This document shows, in pieces, positions 1-7,172 of a stretch of 64,000 nucleotides of DNA. This stretch comes from Moorena sp. SIOASIH (GTDB lineage Bacteria; Cyanobacteriota; Cyanobacteriia; Cyanobacteriales; Coleofasciculaceae), in contig NZ_JAAHIH010000009.1 of NCBI RefSeq assembly GCF_010671925.1, positions 1 through 64,000 on the forward strand. Reading direction: 5' to 3'. How positions within the stretch are numbered: the stretch's first letter is position 1; each line of letters starts with the position of its first letter. The position numbers and the translations under genes are program-made. The notes beneath the pieces are model-generated. The model searched no databases. It was given only the letters and a program-made list of their open reading frames with translations, and was not told where the DNA came from.

Positions 1-135
1 AAGTTGAAAGTTGAAAGTTGAAAGTTGAAAGTTGAAAGTTGAAAGTTGAAAGTTGAAAGTTGAAAGTTGAAAGTTGAAAGTTGAAAGTTGAAAGTTGAAA
101 GTTGAAAGTTGAAAGTTGAAAGTTGAAGGTTAAAA
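1..135. repeat. Heptanucleotide tandem array (gaaagtt)n
   Basis: About 18 near-perfect copies of the 7-bp unit gaaagtt run from the window edge and degrade after about position 126. The array is a short tandemly repeated repetitive (STRR) sequence of the cyanobacterial type and probably continues beyond the window. It is not coding in any convincing frame. Confidence 0.95.
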
Positions 136-162
136 GTTGAACAAGCCGTGAGACGCATTCCC

Positions 163-203
163 CCACCTGGCCGTAGGCCACGCTACGCGAACGTTCAGGT
201 GGG
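163..203. repeat. Dispersed palindromic repeat copy 1
   Basis: Contains tggccgtaggcca followed by cgctacgcgaacg, the repeat that recurs through this window (see also 480-506, 6898-6937, 16729-16790, 16871-16905, 28049-28080, 54391-54441 and 62608-62626). Here it forms the loop of the hairpin at the left end of the tnpB element. Confidence 0.8.
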
Positions 204-311
204 GGTTAGTCCACGCTGATCCAAGTATTCAAAAGCCTGGAACAGTAATTGTCGATTGTCATCTTATTTTATGTAAGTTAAAATATTAGTTGTAACCGAG
301 TTTGTAAAACA

Positions 312-1826
312 GTGAAAACGCCGACCAAAATCATAAGAACCGATAAGTGGCAACTTAACCCGACTCCAGATCAAAAAGTATTTTTTGGAGAAACGGTTAA
401 GATATACCGCCGTGCTTGTCGGTTTTTGGTTGGCATCATTTACACCCATTGGGCAGAACTAGGATCTTTAACAGCCGATCGCGTAGCGTGGCCTACGGCC
501 AATCAGCTAACTCCTGCTGTTGAGCGGTTAATGCATGAAACGGCTAAACGTCCTAATATAAAATACCCCCAGTTCAACAAAGCTTTTTACAAATTTCCAA
601 GCTATTACCGTCGAGCTGCGATTGCTTTTGCTGCTGGTCAGGTTAGTAGTTTCGTGACCCGGTATAACGAATGGCAATCGGGTACGCGAAAAAGGAGAGA
701 CACTAAACCTCCACGGCTAAATGCTGATGCTGGTTGTTATCCGGCTTTATACAAGGGTCAATGTTATAAACTTTACGGTTTTGATCAGGTTGAGATCAAA
801 GTATTCAATGGTTCAGATTGGGTTTGGACTAACGTTCAAATTACCGGTCTAAGAGAAAGACATCAAGTGGCAAGCAACAAAATGCTGTCACCGTCTTTAA
901 TTTTTAATGAAAGAGTTTGTCATCTGTCAGTTCCGTTTAGTTGTAAGCCAGAAAAGCGGAAACCAGAGGCTAATGTAACAGCGGTAGATCTAGGAATTAA
1001 TACTACTGCGACTATAGCGGTCGTGACCCACAGCGGCACTGTAATCCACAGGGAGTTTATCCACCCTGGGAGAGACATAGACCGTCGGGATAAGCGACTA
1101 AAATCCGTATCTATGCGGGCATCATTGACCATGGGCAAGGGCGGAAAACTCCATAAAGGGTTCTGCTCTAAAACTTATCAAAAATGCCGAAGAATCAATA
1201 ATCAAATTGGCCATGTAGTTTCTAAGGGAATTGTTGAGATTGCTAAAAAATTCAATTCTGAAGCAATCGTATTTGAGAACCTTAAAGGATGGAAGGCAAA
1301 AGGTGGACATAAGCGGTCTAACCTCCGTCAACGCTTTCATGGGTGGCTTAAGGCAAAAATTCGCGATTTTACTGAAATGAAGTGGGCTGAATTGGGCGGC
1401 AAAGTGGTAGAGGTTGTGGCGGCTTACACCTCCAAACTTGGCTTTGATGGTTCCGGCAAGGTCAAACGTGACTCGAAGAATTATGCCCTAGCAACTTTCT
1501 CTTCAGGTAAGCGATTCAATGCTGATCTTAACGGTGCTTACAATATCGGTGCTAGAGGCGTGTTTAAACTCGTTCGCAGAAATGGCAACGAGGGTCGTCC
1601 CAGCAAAAGGTCTGGACGATCGCCTAGAAGCTGGGCTTGTTTGTGTGATCTGTGGGCGCTTCGTAGCTCTAGAGCGCGCATAGGACACCCCCACCTCGGT
1701 GATAACCAGGTGGGGGAAGCTTCATTTACCCAAATGACTAATGAGTCATCACGAACGCCGAATATTAAAACAACACCAATCCTGACGCTTCCAGAGGGTG
1801 GCGACAATCCAGTTATTTTGTTCTAG
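312..1826 (+). CDS. tnpB: TnpB-family RNA-guided nuclease/transposase accessory protein
   Basis: 504 aa with a GTG start. The RuvC-type triad is intact: D226 in VDLGIN, E322 in FENLKGW and D405 in NADLNGAYNIGAR. The zinc-ribbon cysteines usually found between RuvC-II and RuvC-III of TnpB are absent; residues 372-404 read TSKLGFDGSG...KRFNA with no CxxC. I know such Cys-less versions from cyanobacterial TnpB-related proteins. Relatives guide DNA cleavage with an omega RNA derived from the element's right end, but activity here is unknown. Residues 57-63 are encoded by a copy of the dispersed palindromic repeat. The last 26 codons run antisense into prmA, so the C-terminal tail beyond about residue 430 may depend on the insertion site. 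Confidence 0.85.
   Translation: MKTPTKIIRTDKWQLNPTPDQKVFFGETVKIYRRACRFLVGIIYTHWAELGSLTADRVAWPTANQLTPAVERLMHETAKRPNIKYPQFNKAFYKFPSYYRRAAIAFAAGQVSSFVTRYNEWQSGTRKRRDTKPPRLNADAGCYPALYKGQCYKLYGFDQVEIKVFNGSDWVWTNVQITGLRERHQVASNKMLSPSLIFNERVCHLSVPFSCKPEKRKPEANVTAVDLGINTTATIAVVTHSGTVIHREFIHPGRDIDRRDKRLKSVSMRASLTMGKGGKLHKGFCSKTYQKCRRINNQIGHVVSKGIVEIAKKFNSEAIVFENLKGWKAKGGHKRSNLRQRFHGWLKAKIRDFTEMKWAELGGKVVEVVAAYTSKLGFDGSGKVKRDSKNYALATFSSGKRFNADLNGAYNIGARGVFKLVRRNGNEGRPSKRSGRSPRSWACLCDLWALRSSRARIGHPHLGDNQVGEASFTQMTNESSRTPNIKTTPILTLPEGGDNPVILF
480..506. repeat. Dispersed palindromic repeat copy inside tnpB
   Basis: The sequence gcgtagcgtggcctacggcc lies within the tnpB coding region and is translated as part of DRVAWPTANQL. 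It matches the intergenic copies at 163-203 and 16729-16790 almost exactly. Confidence 0.8.
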
Positions 1827-2642
1827 GGTATCAGCAATCGGTTTCACCTGATCTAATAACACACCACTGATAACTGCCCAGCTGGTGGGTTTCGCTATAG
1901 CACTCATTAGTGGAATTAAATCAATAATCACCTCTGCCAGAATATTGCAGAGGATTCCATCTACTGGTTCACCATTAGTAAGCTTAGACAAGGTTTCTAA
2001 ACTACCTTGTTCTATCACCAGATCCTGGTCAGACATGTTGTTAAGAGAGCGGTTGTTGCGGGCAGCACCCACTGCTAAGGGGTCAATATCTACGCCATAG
2101 ACCTTTTTAGCCCCTAACAACACCGAGGCAATAGAGAGAATGCCCGAACCACAGCCAATATCCACTACCACATTCTCCTGATCACTGTAGCCTAGACGCA
2201 TCTCTAATGCTTCCAGGCATAACTGAGTGGTGGGATGGGTACCTGTGCCAAATGCTGCTCCGGGATCAAGGCGTAACAAGATCCGTTCGGAAGGGTCTGG
2301 TAAGGGTAGCCAGGCGGGATAGATCAAAAAGCGATCGCCAATTTCTTGGGGTTCCCAGTATTGTTTCCAACTACTTGCCCAATCTTCCTCATCAATCAGG
2401 TGCCACCGAGTTATCGGTACTGGCAGCCCTACAGTAAGGGCGTCCTGACTTACCCAAAGGGCAAGGGCTGCCAAATCCAACAGCTGTGCTTGTATTTGGG
2501 GTAAGTGAGCAAGCACTAGTTGAGACTGTCCCTTAAGCTGGCTGGACATTCCTCGACAACCAAACTTTTCTAGTCGCCAGAAGATTAAATCCTCTAAGGC
2601 AGAGTCGCACAAAATTTGAATTTCCCACCAGCTGTTTGCCAT
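1749..2642 (-). CDS. prmA: Ribosomal protein L11 methyltransferase
   Basis: 297 aa, close to the usual PrmA length. The enzyme trimethylates ribosomal protein L11 using SAM. The C-terminal half has the class I Rossmann motif VVDIGCGSGILSIA followed by GVDIDPLA, and the diagnostic NILAEVI stretch. The N-terminal substrate-recognition domain is present. It is read toward the tnpB element, whose reading frame overlaps its last 78 bp on the other strand. serA follows upstream on the same strand, separated by an IS relic (2657-3050); prmA-serA proximity is common in cyanobacteria, so the two may once have been cotranscribed. Confidence 0.95.
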   Translation of the reverse strand: MANSWWEIQILCDSALEDLIFWRLEKFGCRGMSSQLKGQSQLVLAHLPQIQAQLLDLAALALWVSQDALTVGLPVPITRWHLIDEEDWASSWKQYWEPQEIGDRFLIYPAWLPLPDPSERILLRLDPGAAFGTGTHPTTQLCLEALEMRLGYSDQENVVVDIGCGSGILSIASVLLGAKKVYGVDIDPLAVGAARNNRSLNNMSDQDLVIEQGSLETLSKLTNGEPVDGILCNILAEVIIDLIPLMSAIAKPTSWAVISGVLLDQVKPIADTLEQNNWIVATLWKRQDWCCFNIRRS

Positions 2643-2656
2643 ATCTTAGTTCCGAT

Positions 2657-3050
2657 TTGACACTCCCCGCCCGCTTATGAGCGGGGATTCTTAGTTCCTC
2701 GACATGCCTTAAAATTAGCTATCCGTCAAAGGCAATACTTAAGCCGAGTACCCGTTTAAAAACCAAATACCTAGCCTAATTTAACTAACCCCAGTGGGCT
2801 TATCTCCCTAAGCGTTGAGTTTACTCAGTTTCCGTGTGCCCCACGGTACTTTTTAATCTTTAAGGTTTGCTTTACTGGTTTTCGGTATCTATTAGGATCC
2901 ATACGTTTTTAATGAGGTTTTTCGCGCCTCAGGTGCTAACATCGCTTTACGTCGTGGAGTTATGACAGTACCGACGAATCCTGTCTGTGTTAGGCCACTG
3001 TTTGATAATAACAGATTATTTGAAAGCCGTCCTAGAAGGACGGGGCTTGA
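2657..3050 (+). mobile_element. IS605-type relic A, no transposase
   Basis: The left end reads ttgacactccccgcccgc with a hairpin closing in gcggggattctt. The right end reads gaaagccgtcctagaagg with the complementary acgg. The same ends bound relic B (29022-29514) and relic C (45487-45947). No coding frame is present inside. The internal text gtgtgccccac-ggtac matches relic C in reverse. Probably a non-autonomous derivative, or a full element that lost its genes. Confidence 0.65.
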
Positions 3051-3166
3051 AACCCATCTTTTTGGTCAAGAGTGCTGAGTTTAAGAGTGGGGAGTCAGCA
3101 GGGGGAGATACGCGCTCCTTCGTTAAGGATCAAGATTGTTTGTACCTATAACCTTTTCCCCATATT

Positions 3167-3210
3167 CAGCACTCAGCACTCAGCACTCAGTACTGAATAT
3201 ATTCAGTACT
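3167..3210. repeat. Heptamer array cagcact plus 22-bp perfect palindrome
   Basis: Three cagcact units and one cagtact run into a perfect 22-bp palindrome (3189-3210, arms agtactgaata), four bases before the serA stop codon. The palindrome could act as a 3' hairpin for serA, but no T-tract follows on the minus strand. Confidence 0.75.
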
Positions 3211-3214
3211 TAAC

Positions 3215-4795
3215 TTATAAAGTTACCGTGTGAGCATCCCTAATCCCTGGCACCTTCATAATCTCTGTCAAAACTCCCTCCGGTAAGGGGTCATCTAGAC
3301 TAAGCACCATAACTGCGTCACCCCGCACAATTTTGCGGCCCACCTGCATACTGGCAATATTGACATTAAAACTACCCAGTAGAGAGCCAATTTTACCAAT
3401 AATTCCGGGCATATCCCGGTGTAGGGTAAACAGCATATAGTGAGTGGGAGGGACATTAATCGGGAAGTCGTCGATACTGGTAATGTGGATTTCCCCATCA
3501 TTCAACAGAGCACCCGTTACAGAATGTTTCCCCATGGAACCGGTAGCTGATAGATCTAGGGACCCAGAATAGTCTCGCATCGAAGCATCCCTGGTTTCAA
3601 TTACCCGAATGCCCCGCTCTTTTGCTTCAATGGATGCATTGACATAGTTTACCCGCTCTCGCAGTGCCTGGGAAAGTAAGCCTTTGAGGGCAGCAACCAC
3701 TAAGGGCTGGCTTTCATTGGTAGCTAACTCTCCCTGTAATCGGACATCAAGTAATTCAATGCGTCCCCCCGCCAGTTGAGCAACTAGGTTACCCAGAGTT
3801 TCTGCCAACTCCATGTATGGTCTTAGTTTTTCAATCACATTGGGTGACAATCCAGGAATATTAACTGCTGAACGGGCGGGTAAGCCTAAGAGGACATCCC
3901 GAATTTGTTCGGCTACATCAACAGCAACATTAACTTGGGCTTCTGTGGTAGATGCCCCTAGGTGGGGGGTCAGAACCATTTCTTTCCCCAATTCACGCAA
4001 GGGCGATTCTCCTAGTGGTTCTGATTCATAAACATCCAATGCTGCACCAGCAATCTTACCCTCTTTGAGTGCGTTAGCCAGGGCTTCTTCATCAATAATG
4101 CCTCCTCTGGCACAGTTGATAATTCGGGCAGTCGGCTTCATCTTAGCAATGGCTTCGTCATTAATCAGATGAGTGGTTTCTGGAGTTTTGGGGATATGCA
4201 ATGTGATGTAATCAGACTCGCGCAACAGCAAATCCATCTCGACTAAACGACAGCCTAGCTGTTCCGCCCGTTCTACGGAAATGAAGGGGTCATAGCCCAG
4301 CAACTTCATTCCCATTGCTCGGGCGACAGTTGCAACATGGGAGCCAATTTTACCCAAGCCAACTACACCAAGGGTTTTTTTGTAAACTTCTGTGCCAATA
4401 AAAAGCTTACGCTGCCACTTATTGCTTTTAACTGACTGATTGGCATCGGAGATATGGCGAGATAGGGCTAGCATCATTGCCAGGGCATGTTCGGCTGCGG
4501 CTATAGTATTCCCTTCCGGAGAGTTAACCACTACAATCCCATGACGAGTTGCTGCTGGGATATCGACGTTATCAACCCCAACACCAGCACGACCAATGAT
4601 CTTGAGTTGCTTGCCCGCCTCAATTACCTCTTGGGTAACGCGGGTGCCAGAGCGAATCATCAGAGCATCATAGTCTGGGATAATTGTCAATAGTTCTTCC
4701 GGTGATAGATTCGGATTGAAATCAACCTGAGCAACTTGGGAAAGGATATCAATGCCAGCTTGATCAATTGAGTCAGAAACAAGAACCTTAGACAT
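3215..4795 (-). CDS. serA: D-3-phosphoglycerate dehydrogenase
   Basis: First step of phosphorylated serine biosynthesis: 3-phosphoglycerate plus NAD to 3-phosphohydroxypyruvate. The start is taken at MSKVLVSD (4795); an in-frame ATG 30 bp upstream adds ten residues with no family match. About 526 aa, the long bacterial form. Domains in order: N-terminal substrate domain, Rossmann domain with GLGKIGSHVA and the catalytic Arg/Glu/His region (NCARGGIID, then TPHLGAST), an intervening ASB domain, and a C-terminal ACT domain (LFTLHRDMPGIIGKIGSLLG), the usual site of serine feedback. Serine and phosphoserine are upstream of the diaminopropionate-type pathway at 30 kb, though the two loci are far apart. 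Confidence 0.97.
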   Translation of the reverse strand: MSKVLVSDSIDQAGIDILSQVAQVDFNPNLSPEELLTIIPDYDALMIRSGTRVTQEVIEAGKQLKIIGRAGVGVDNVDIPAATRHGIVVVNSPEGNTIAAAEHALAMMLALSRHISDANQSVKSNKWQRKLFIGTEVYKKTLGVVGLGKIGSHVATVARAMGMKLLGYDPFISVERAEQLGCRLVEMDLLLRESDYITLHIPKTPETTHLINDEAIAKMKPTARIINCARGGIIDEEALANALKEGKIAGAALDVYESEPLGESPLRELGKEMVLTPHLGASTTEAQVNVAVDVAEQIRDVLLGLPARSAVNIPGLSPNVIEKLRPYMELAETLGNLVAQLAGGRIELLDVRLQGELATNESQPLVVAALKGLLSQALRERVNYVNASIEAKERGIRVIETRDASMRDYSGSLDLSATGSMGKHSVTGALLNDGEIHITSIDDFPINVPPTHYMLFTLHRDMPGIIGKIGSLLGSFNVNIASMQVGRKIVRGDAVMVLSLDDPLPEGVLTEIMKVPGIRDAHTVTL

Positions 4796-5156
4796 GACCA
4801 GGAGATAGGTTAATGGGCTATACACACGGTGCTGGAGCTATGCCATGAGAAACTCAGATCAACCCCAATAGTAGTACAGATGAACCATCATCAAATAGCA
4901 CTTAACTACAAGGAAATGTAGTTGAACAGGTCGATTTGTTCACATTGAGTAGCTCTGACCGCAGTATGCTATCTTAACTGCAAAGGTATCCCTGGATCGC
5001 TAGTGATCTAAAAGATTTTAAGTTTCCCCCATCTTTGATGGAAAATTTCTCAAAACTCTAACTGTTGAAAACCCCTGTGCTTGAGGCGGGGGATCAAAAG
5101 GAGCTCAAGGAAGAGTTCAAGTCAAGTTCATATCTAGATAATCAGCACAAGTGGCG
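4796..5156. other. Divergent intergenic region serA / 5157 gene
   Basis: Must hold both promoters. I see a short cccc...gggg hairpin around 5071-5092 (cccctgtgcttgaggcgggg) and no confident -35/-10 pair. Confidence 0.4.
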
Positions 5157-5672
5157 ATGAAATATCTGATTGCTGTATTCCCCAACCGCATTAAGGCAGA
5201 AGAAGCTTATACTGCTTTGGAAAAAGAAGAGTTACCTATGGATCGAGTAAGTATCTTGGGTAGAGGATATAAGAGTGCTGATGAGTTTGGATTCATTGAC
5301 CCCAAACAACAGGGAATCAAGGGAGCCCGACTAATGGCATATTGGTTGGTTCCCTTTGGATTTGCGGCGGGTTATCTGTTCAATGTGCTAACGGAAATAA
5401 AACTGTTTGGCTTCTCTAGCGAAATTGGCAATCATCTCCTGGGAGGGGTATTTGGTGCGATCGCAGCAGCAATGGGTAGCATTTTCGTTGGAGGTGGGGT
5501 TGGGTTGAGTGTTGGTAGTGGTGATGCACTGCCTTATCGGAACCGTCTCAATCAGGGGAAATACTTAATTGTTGTTCAGGGATCCGAGAGTTTGACGGAG
5601 CTAGGGAATAAAATTCTGCGTCAGTTTCAGCCGGAGACTATTCAAAGGTATGAGTTCCTGGAGAGTAATTAA
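5157..5672 (+). CDS. Conserved membrane protein, general-stress-protein-like
   Basis: About 171 aa from the ATG at 5157 (a GTG two codons upstream is equally possible). The N-terminus MKYLIAVFPNRIKAEEAYTA resembles the ferredoxin-like fold of general stress protein 17M/heat-induced families. Two hydrophobic, glycine-rich segments follow: YWLVPFGFAAGYLFNVL, then GGVFGAIAAAMGSIFVGGG, which is glycine-zipper-like. The C-terminal part again looks like a soluble alpha/beta module. I recognise the type from cyanobacterial genomes but know no assigned function. Stands alone. Confidence 0.75.
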   Translation: MKYLIAVFPNRIKAEEAYTALEKEELPMDRVSILGRGYKSADEFGFIDPKQQGIKGARLMAYWLVPFGFAAGYLFNVLTEIKLFGFSSEIGNHLLGGVFGAIAAAMGSIFVGGGVGLSVGSGDALPYRNRLNQGKYLIVVQGSESLTELGNKILRQFQPETIQRYEFLESN

Positions 5673-5906
5673 GGGTTGCGCAATTATTTTTGTGGTGAAA
5701 ATCCCAAAGGCGCAAATAGCACGAAGTGACTAAGCATCAATGTAAATAAAAATAAATAAAATTTAAGAAAGATAACTTTTATCATTAGTAATGGGTAATA
5801 GATGGTAAAGGAAACTAATTACCTATGACTAAATCCTGATTACAGTTTGAAGAACTAATTATTTAGAGCATTATTTGGAATCAAACGTCTTTAACAAGTT
5901 ATTAGG

Positions 5907-6686
5907 ATGCTACCTAGAGAAGAACTTTTAAAAGGTGTAGACAATCGAGAGGATGTGGCTCGTGTGATTGACCAAGCTGATCAAGCAATTAAGACTTGGG
6001 AGGTGGTATTGACTGATTTTCTATCACCGCCAGTTTTGGTAGAGGTTGCTCAGCAGTTTGAACGGTTGACAGAGGTGCAATTAGTGACTTGGGGAGGATA
6101 TCCTCAGGCGGAACGGCAACGGTTAGGGATCGCCCGTGAGGAATTGCCTCTGGATCAATCTCAGGTAGAGGTGGTGGGTTTGGATATTGCTGGGAATTTT
6201 TTGTTTGATACGGCAACTCACCGGGATTTCTTGGGCGCAATTCTGGGAACTGGATTGGTGCGAGAGAAGATTGGGGACATTATTGTCTTGGGAGAGCGAG
6301 GTGCTCAGGTGATTGTCGTACCAGAGTTGGTAGAGTTTCTGGAGCTGAATTTAAATCAGGTGCGTTCGGTACCTGTCAAAACTCAACGGATTGATTTGAG
6401 TGAACTCAAGGTTAGGGAACCAAAAAAGAAACTCAGAACAACAACAGAAGCTTCCATGCGTCTAGATGCGATCGCATCGGCTGGGTTTGGTATGTCCCGC
6501 AGTAAGATGGTTGATTTGATTACCACTGGTGATGTGCGAGTTAACTGGAAAGAGGTCAAACAATCTAGCTATACAGTCAAATCTGGAGATTTGATTGCCA
6601 TTCGTGGTAAAGGACGCTTGGAGGTTGGGGATGTCTCTATTACTAAAAAACAACGATATCGGGTTGAATTAACCCGATACATCTGA
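5907..6686 (+). CDS. Photosystem II S4 domain protein (YlmH-like)
   Basis: 259 aa. The C-terminal 75 residues form an S4 RNA-binding domain (RLDAIASAGFGMSRSKMVDL, then a VNW strand). The N-terminal two thirds match the YlmH-like module of the cyanobacterial and plastid 'photosystem II S4 domain' family. YlmH in Firmicutes binds stalled ribosomal complexes; in phototrophs the family is linked to PSII by name and distribution, and the mechanism is not settled. Monocistronic, with AT-rich DNA upstream (5673-5906) in which I see no other feature. Confidence 0.9.
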   Translation: MLPREELLKGVDNREDVARVIDQADQAIKTWEVVLTDFLSPPVLVEVAQQFERLTEVQLVTWGGYPQAERQRLGIAREELPLDQSQVEVVGLDIAGNFLFDTATHRDFLGAILGTGLVREKIGDIIVLGERGAQVIVVPELVEFLELNLNQVRSVPVKTQRIDLSELKVREPKKKLRTTTEASMRLDAIASAGFGMSRSKMVDLITTGDVRVNWKEVKQSSYTVKSGDLIAIRGKGRLEVGDVSITKKQRYRVELTRYI

Positions 6687-7133
6687 AACAGAGTGAGGCT
6701 TCAAGATTCGCTGTGTTCAATCCCCTGTGTATAAGATAAATTGAGAAAGGTACACCTAAAAGTCTATAGGTTGTCAGCACCCCATGCCCTGATTGGGACT
6801 AAACACCCCAGCTAGTTTTTCCTCCCCCGTCGCCCATAGGTGTGGTTTCCACGCTCCCGTGAAGTTTTTGCTTCCGGCAAAAGAAGCCCCACATCTGCGA
6901 CGCTTGGCCTTTGGCCACGCTAAGGGAACGCGCTTGAGTGTGGGATTAATTTTGCACAGAGTATTTCACGAAAGACCAAGCGATGTGTTATATTGTATAT
7001 ACTGACTTTCAAAGCCGAAAATGCTGGTTTGTCGGTGAAACAGTCTTAAAAAAAAGTCAAAAAAACAGAGCGGCAGGGCAGTCCGTTCTTAAAGCGCAAC
7101 GCCTCCTAAGCAATAGCCGGATTGGTTGCGAAG
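6687..7133. other. Intergenic region with a repeat-bearing inverted structure
   Basis: Holds a palindromic repeat copy at 6898-6937 whose outer arms are ccccacatc and gagtgtggg, resembling the left end of the tnpB element at 160-206. A TATA-rich stretch (tgttatattgtatatactga) lies near 6987-7006. The short frames here look like IS-end debris, not genes. Confidence 0.45.
6898..6937. repeat. Dispersed palindromic repeat copy
   Basis: Contains cttggcctttggccacgcta then gggaacgcg, the same family as at 163-203, here with TTT in place of GTA at the centre. Confidence 0.75.
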
Positions 7134-7163
7134 CCTACACTGAATCTTTCGATTCAGTGTAGG
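7134..7163 (+). promoter_or_regulatory. Perfect 13-bp hairpin overlapping the RBS of the histidine kinase
   Basis: Arms cctacactgaatc (7134-7146) and gattcagtgtagg (7151-7163) pair without mismatch around a tttc tetraloop. The Shine-Dalgarno AGGAG (7161-7165) is half inside the 3' arm and the ATG follows at 7173. In RNA this would hide the ribosome-binding site. There is no T-tract, so it is not a simple terminator. It may be a translational switch or a palindromic insertion. Confidence 0.7.
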
Positions 7164-7172
7164 AGCTGTCAC

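Larger units (their letters stand above)
155..1745 (+). mobile_element. IS200/IS605-superfamily element with tnpB only (IS1341-like)
   Basis: One tnpB gene is flanked by two related hairpins. The left one starts with cccccacct near 160 and closes with aggtggggg near 205, with a palindromic repeat in its loop. The right one (about 1687-1714) also has cccccacct/aggtggggg arms. No tnpA lies inside, so the element is either mobilised in trans or immobile. The right hairpin lies inside the tnpB reading frame, where the omega (guide) RNA of such elements is usually encoded. The exact ends are estimated; they would need an empty-site comparison. Confidence 0.7.

Noticed and set aside
6793..7005. 70-aa frame upstream of the histidine kinase
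   Set aside because: Contains the palindromic repeat and IS-end-like DNA; no domain and no ribosome-binding site.
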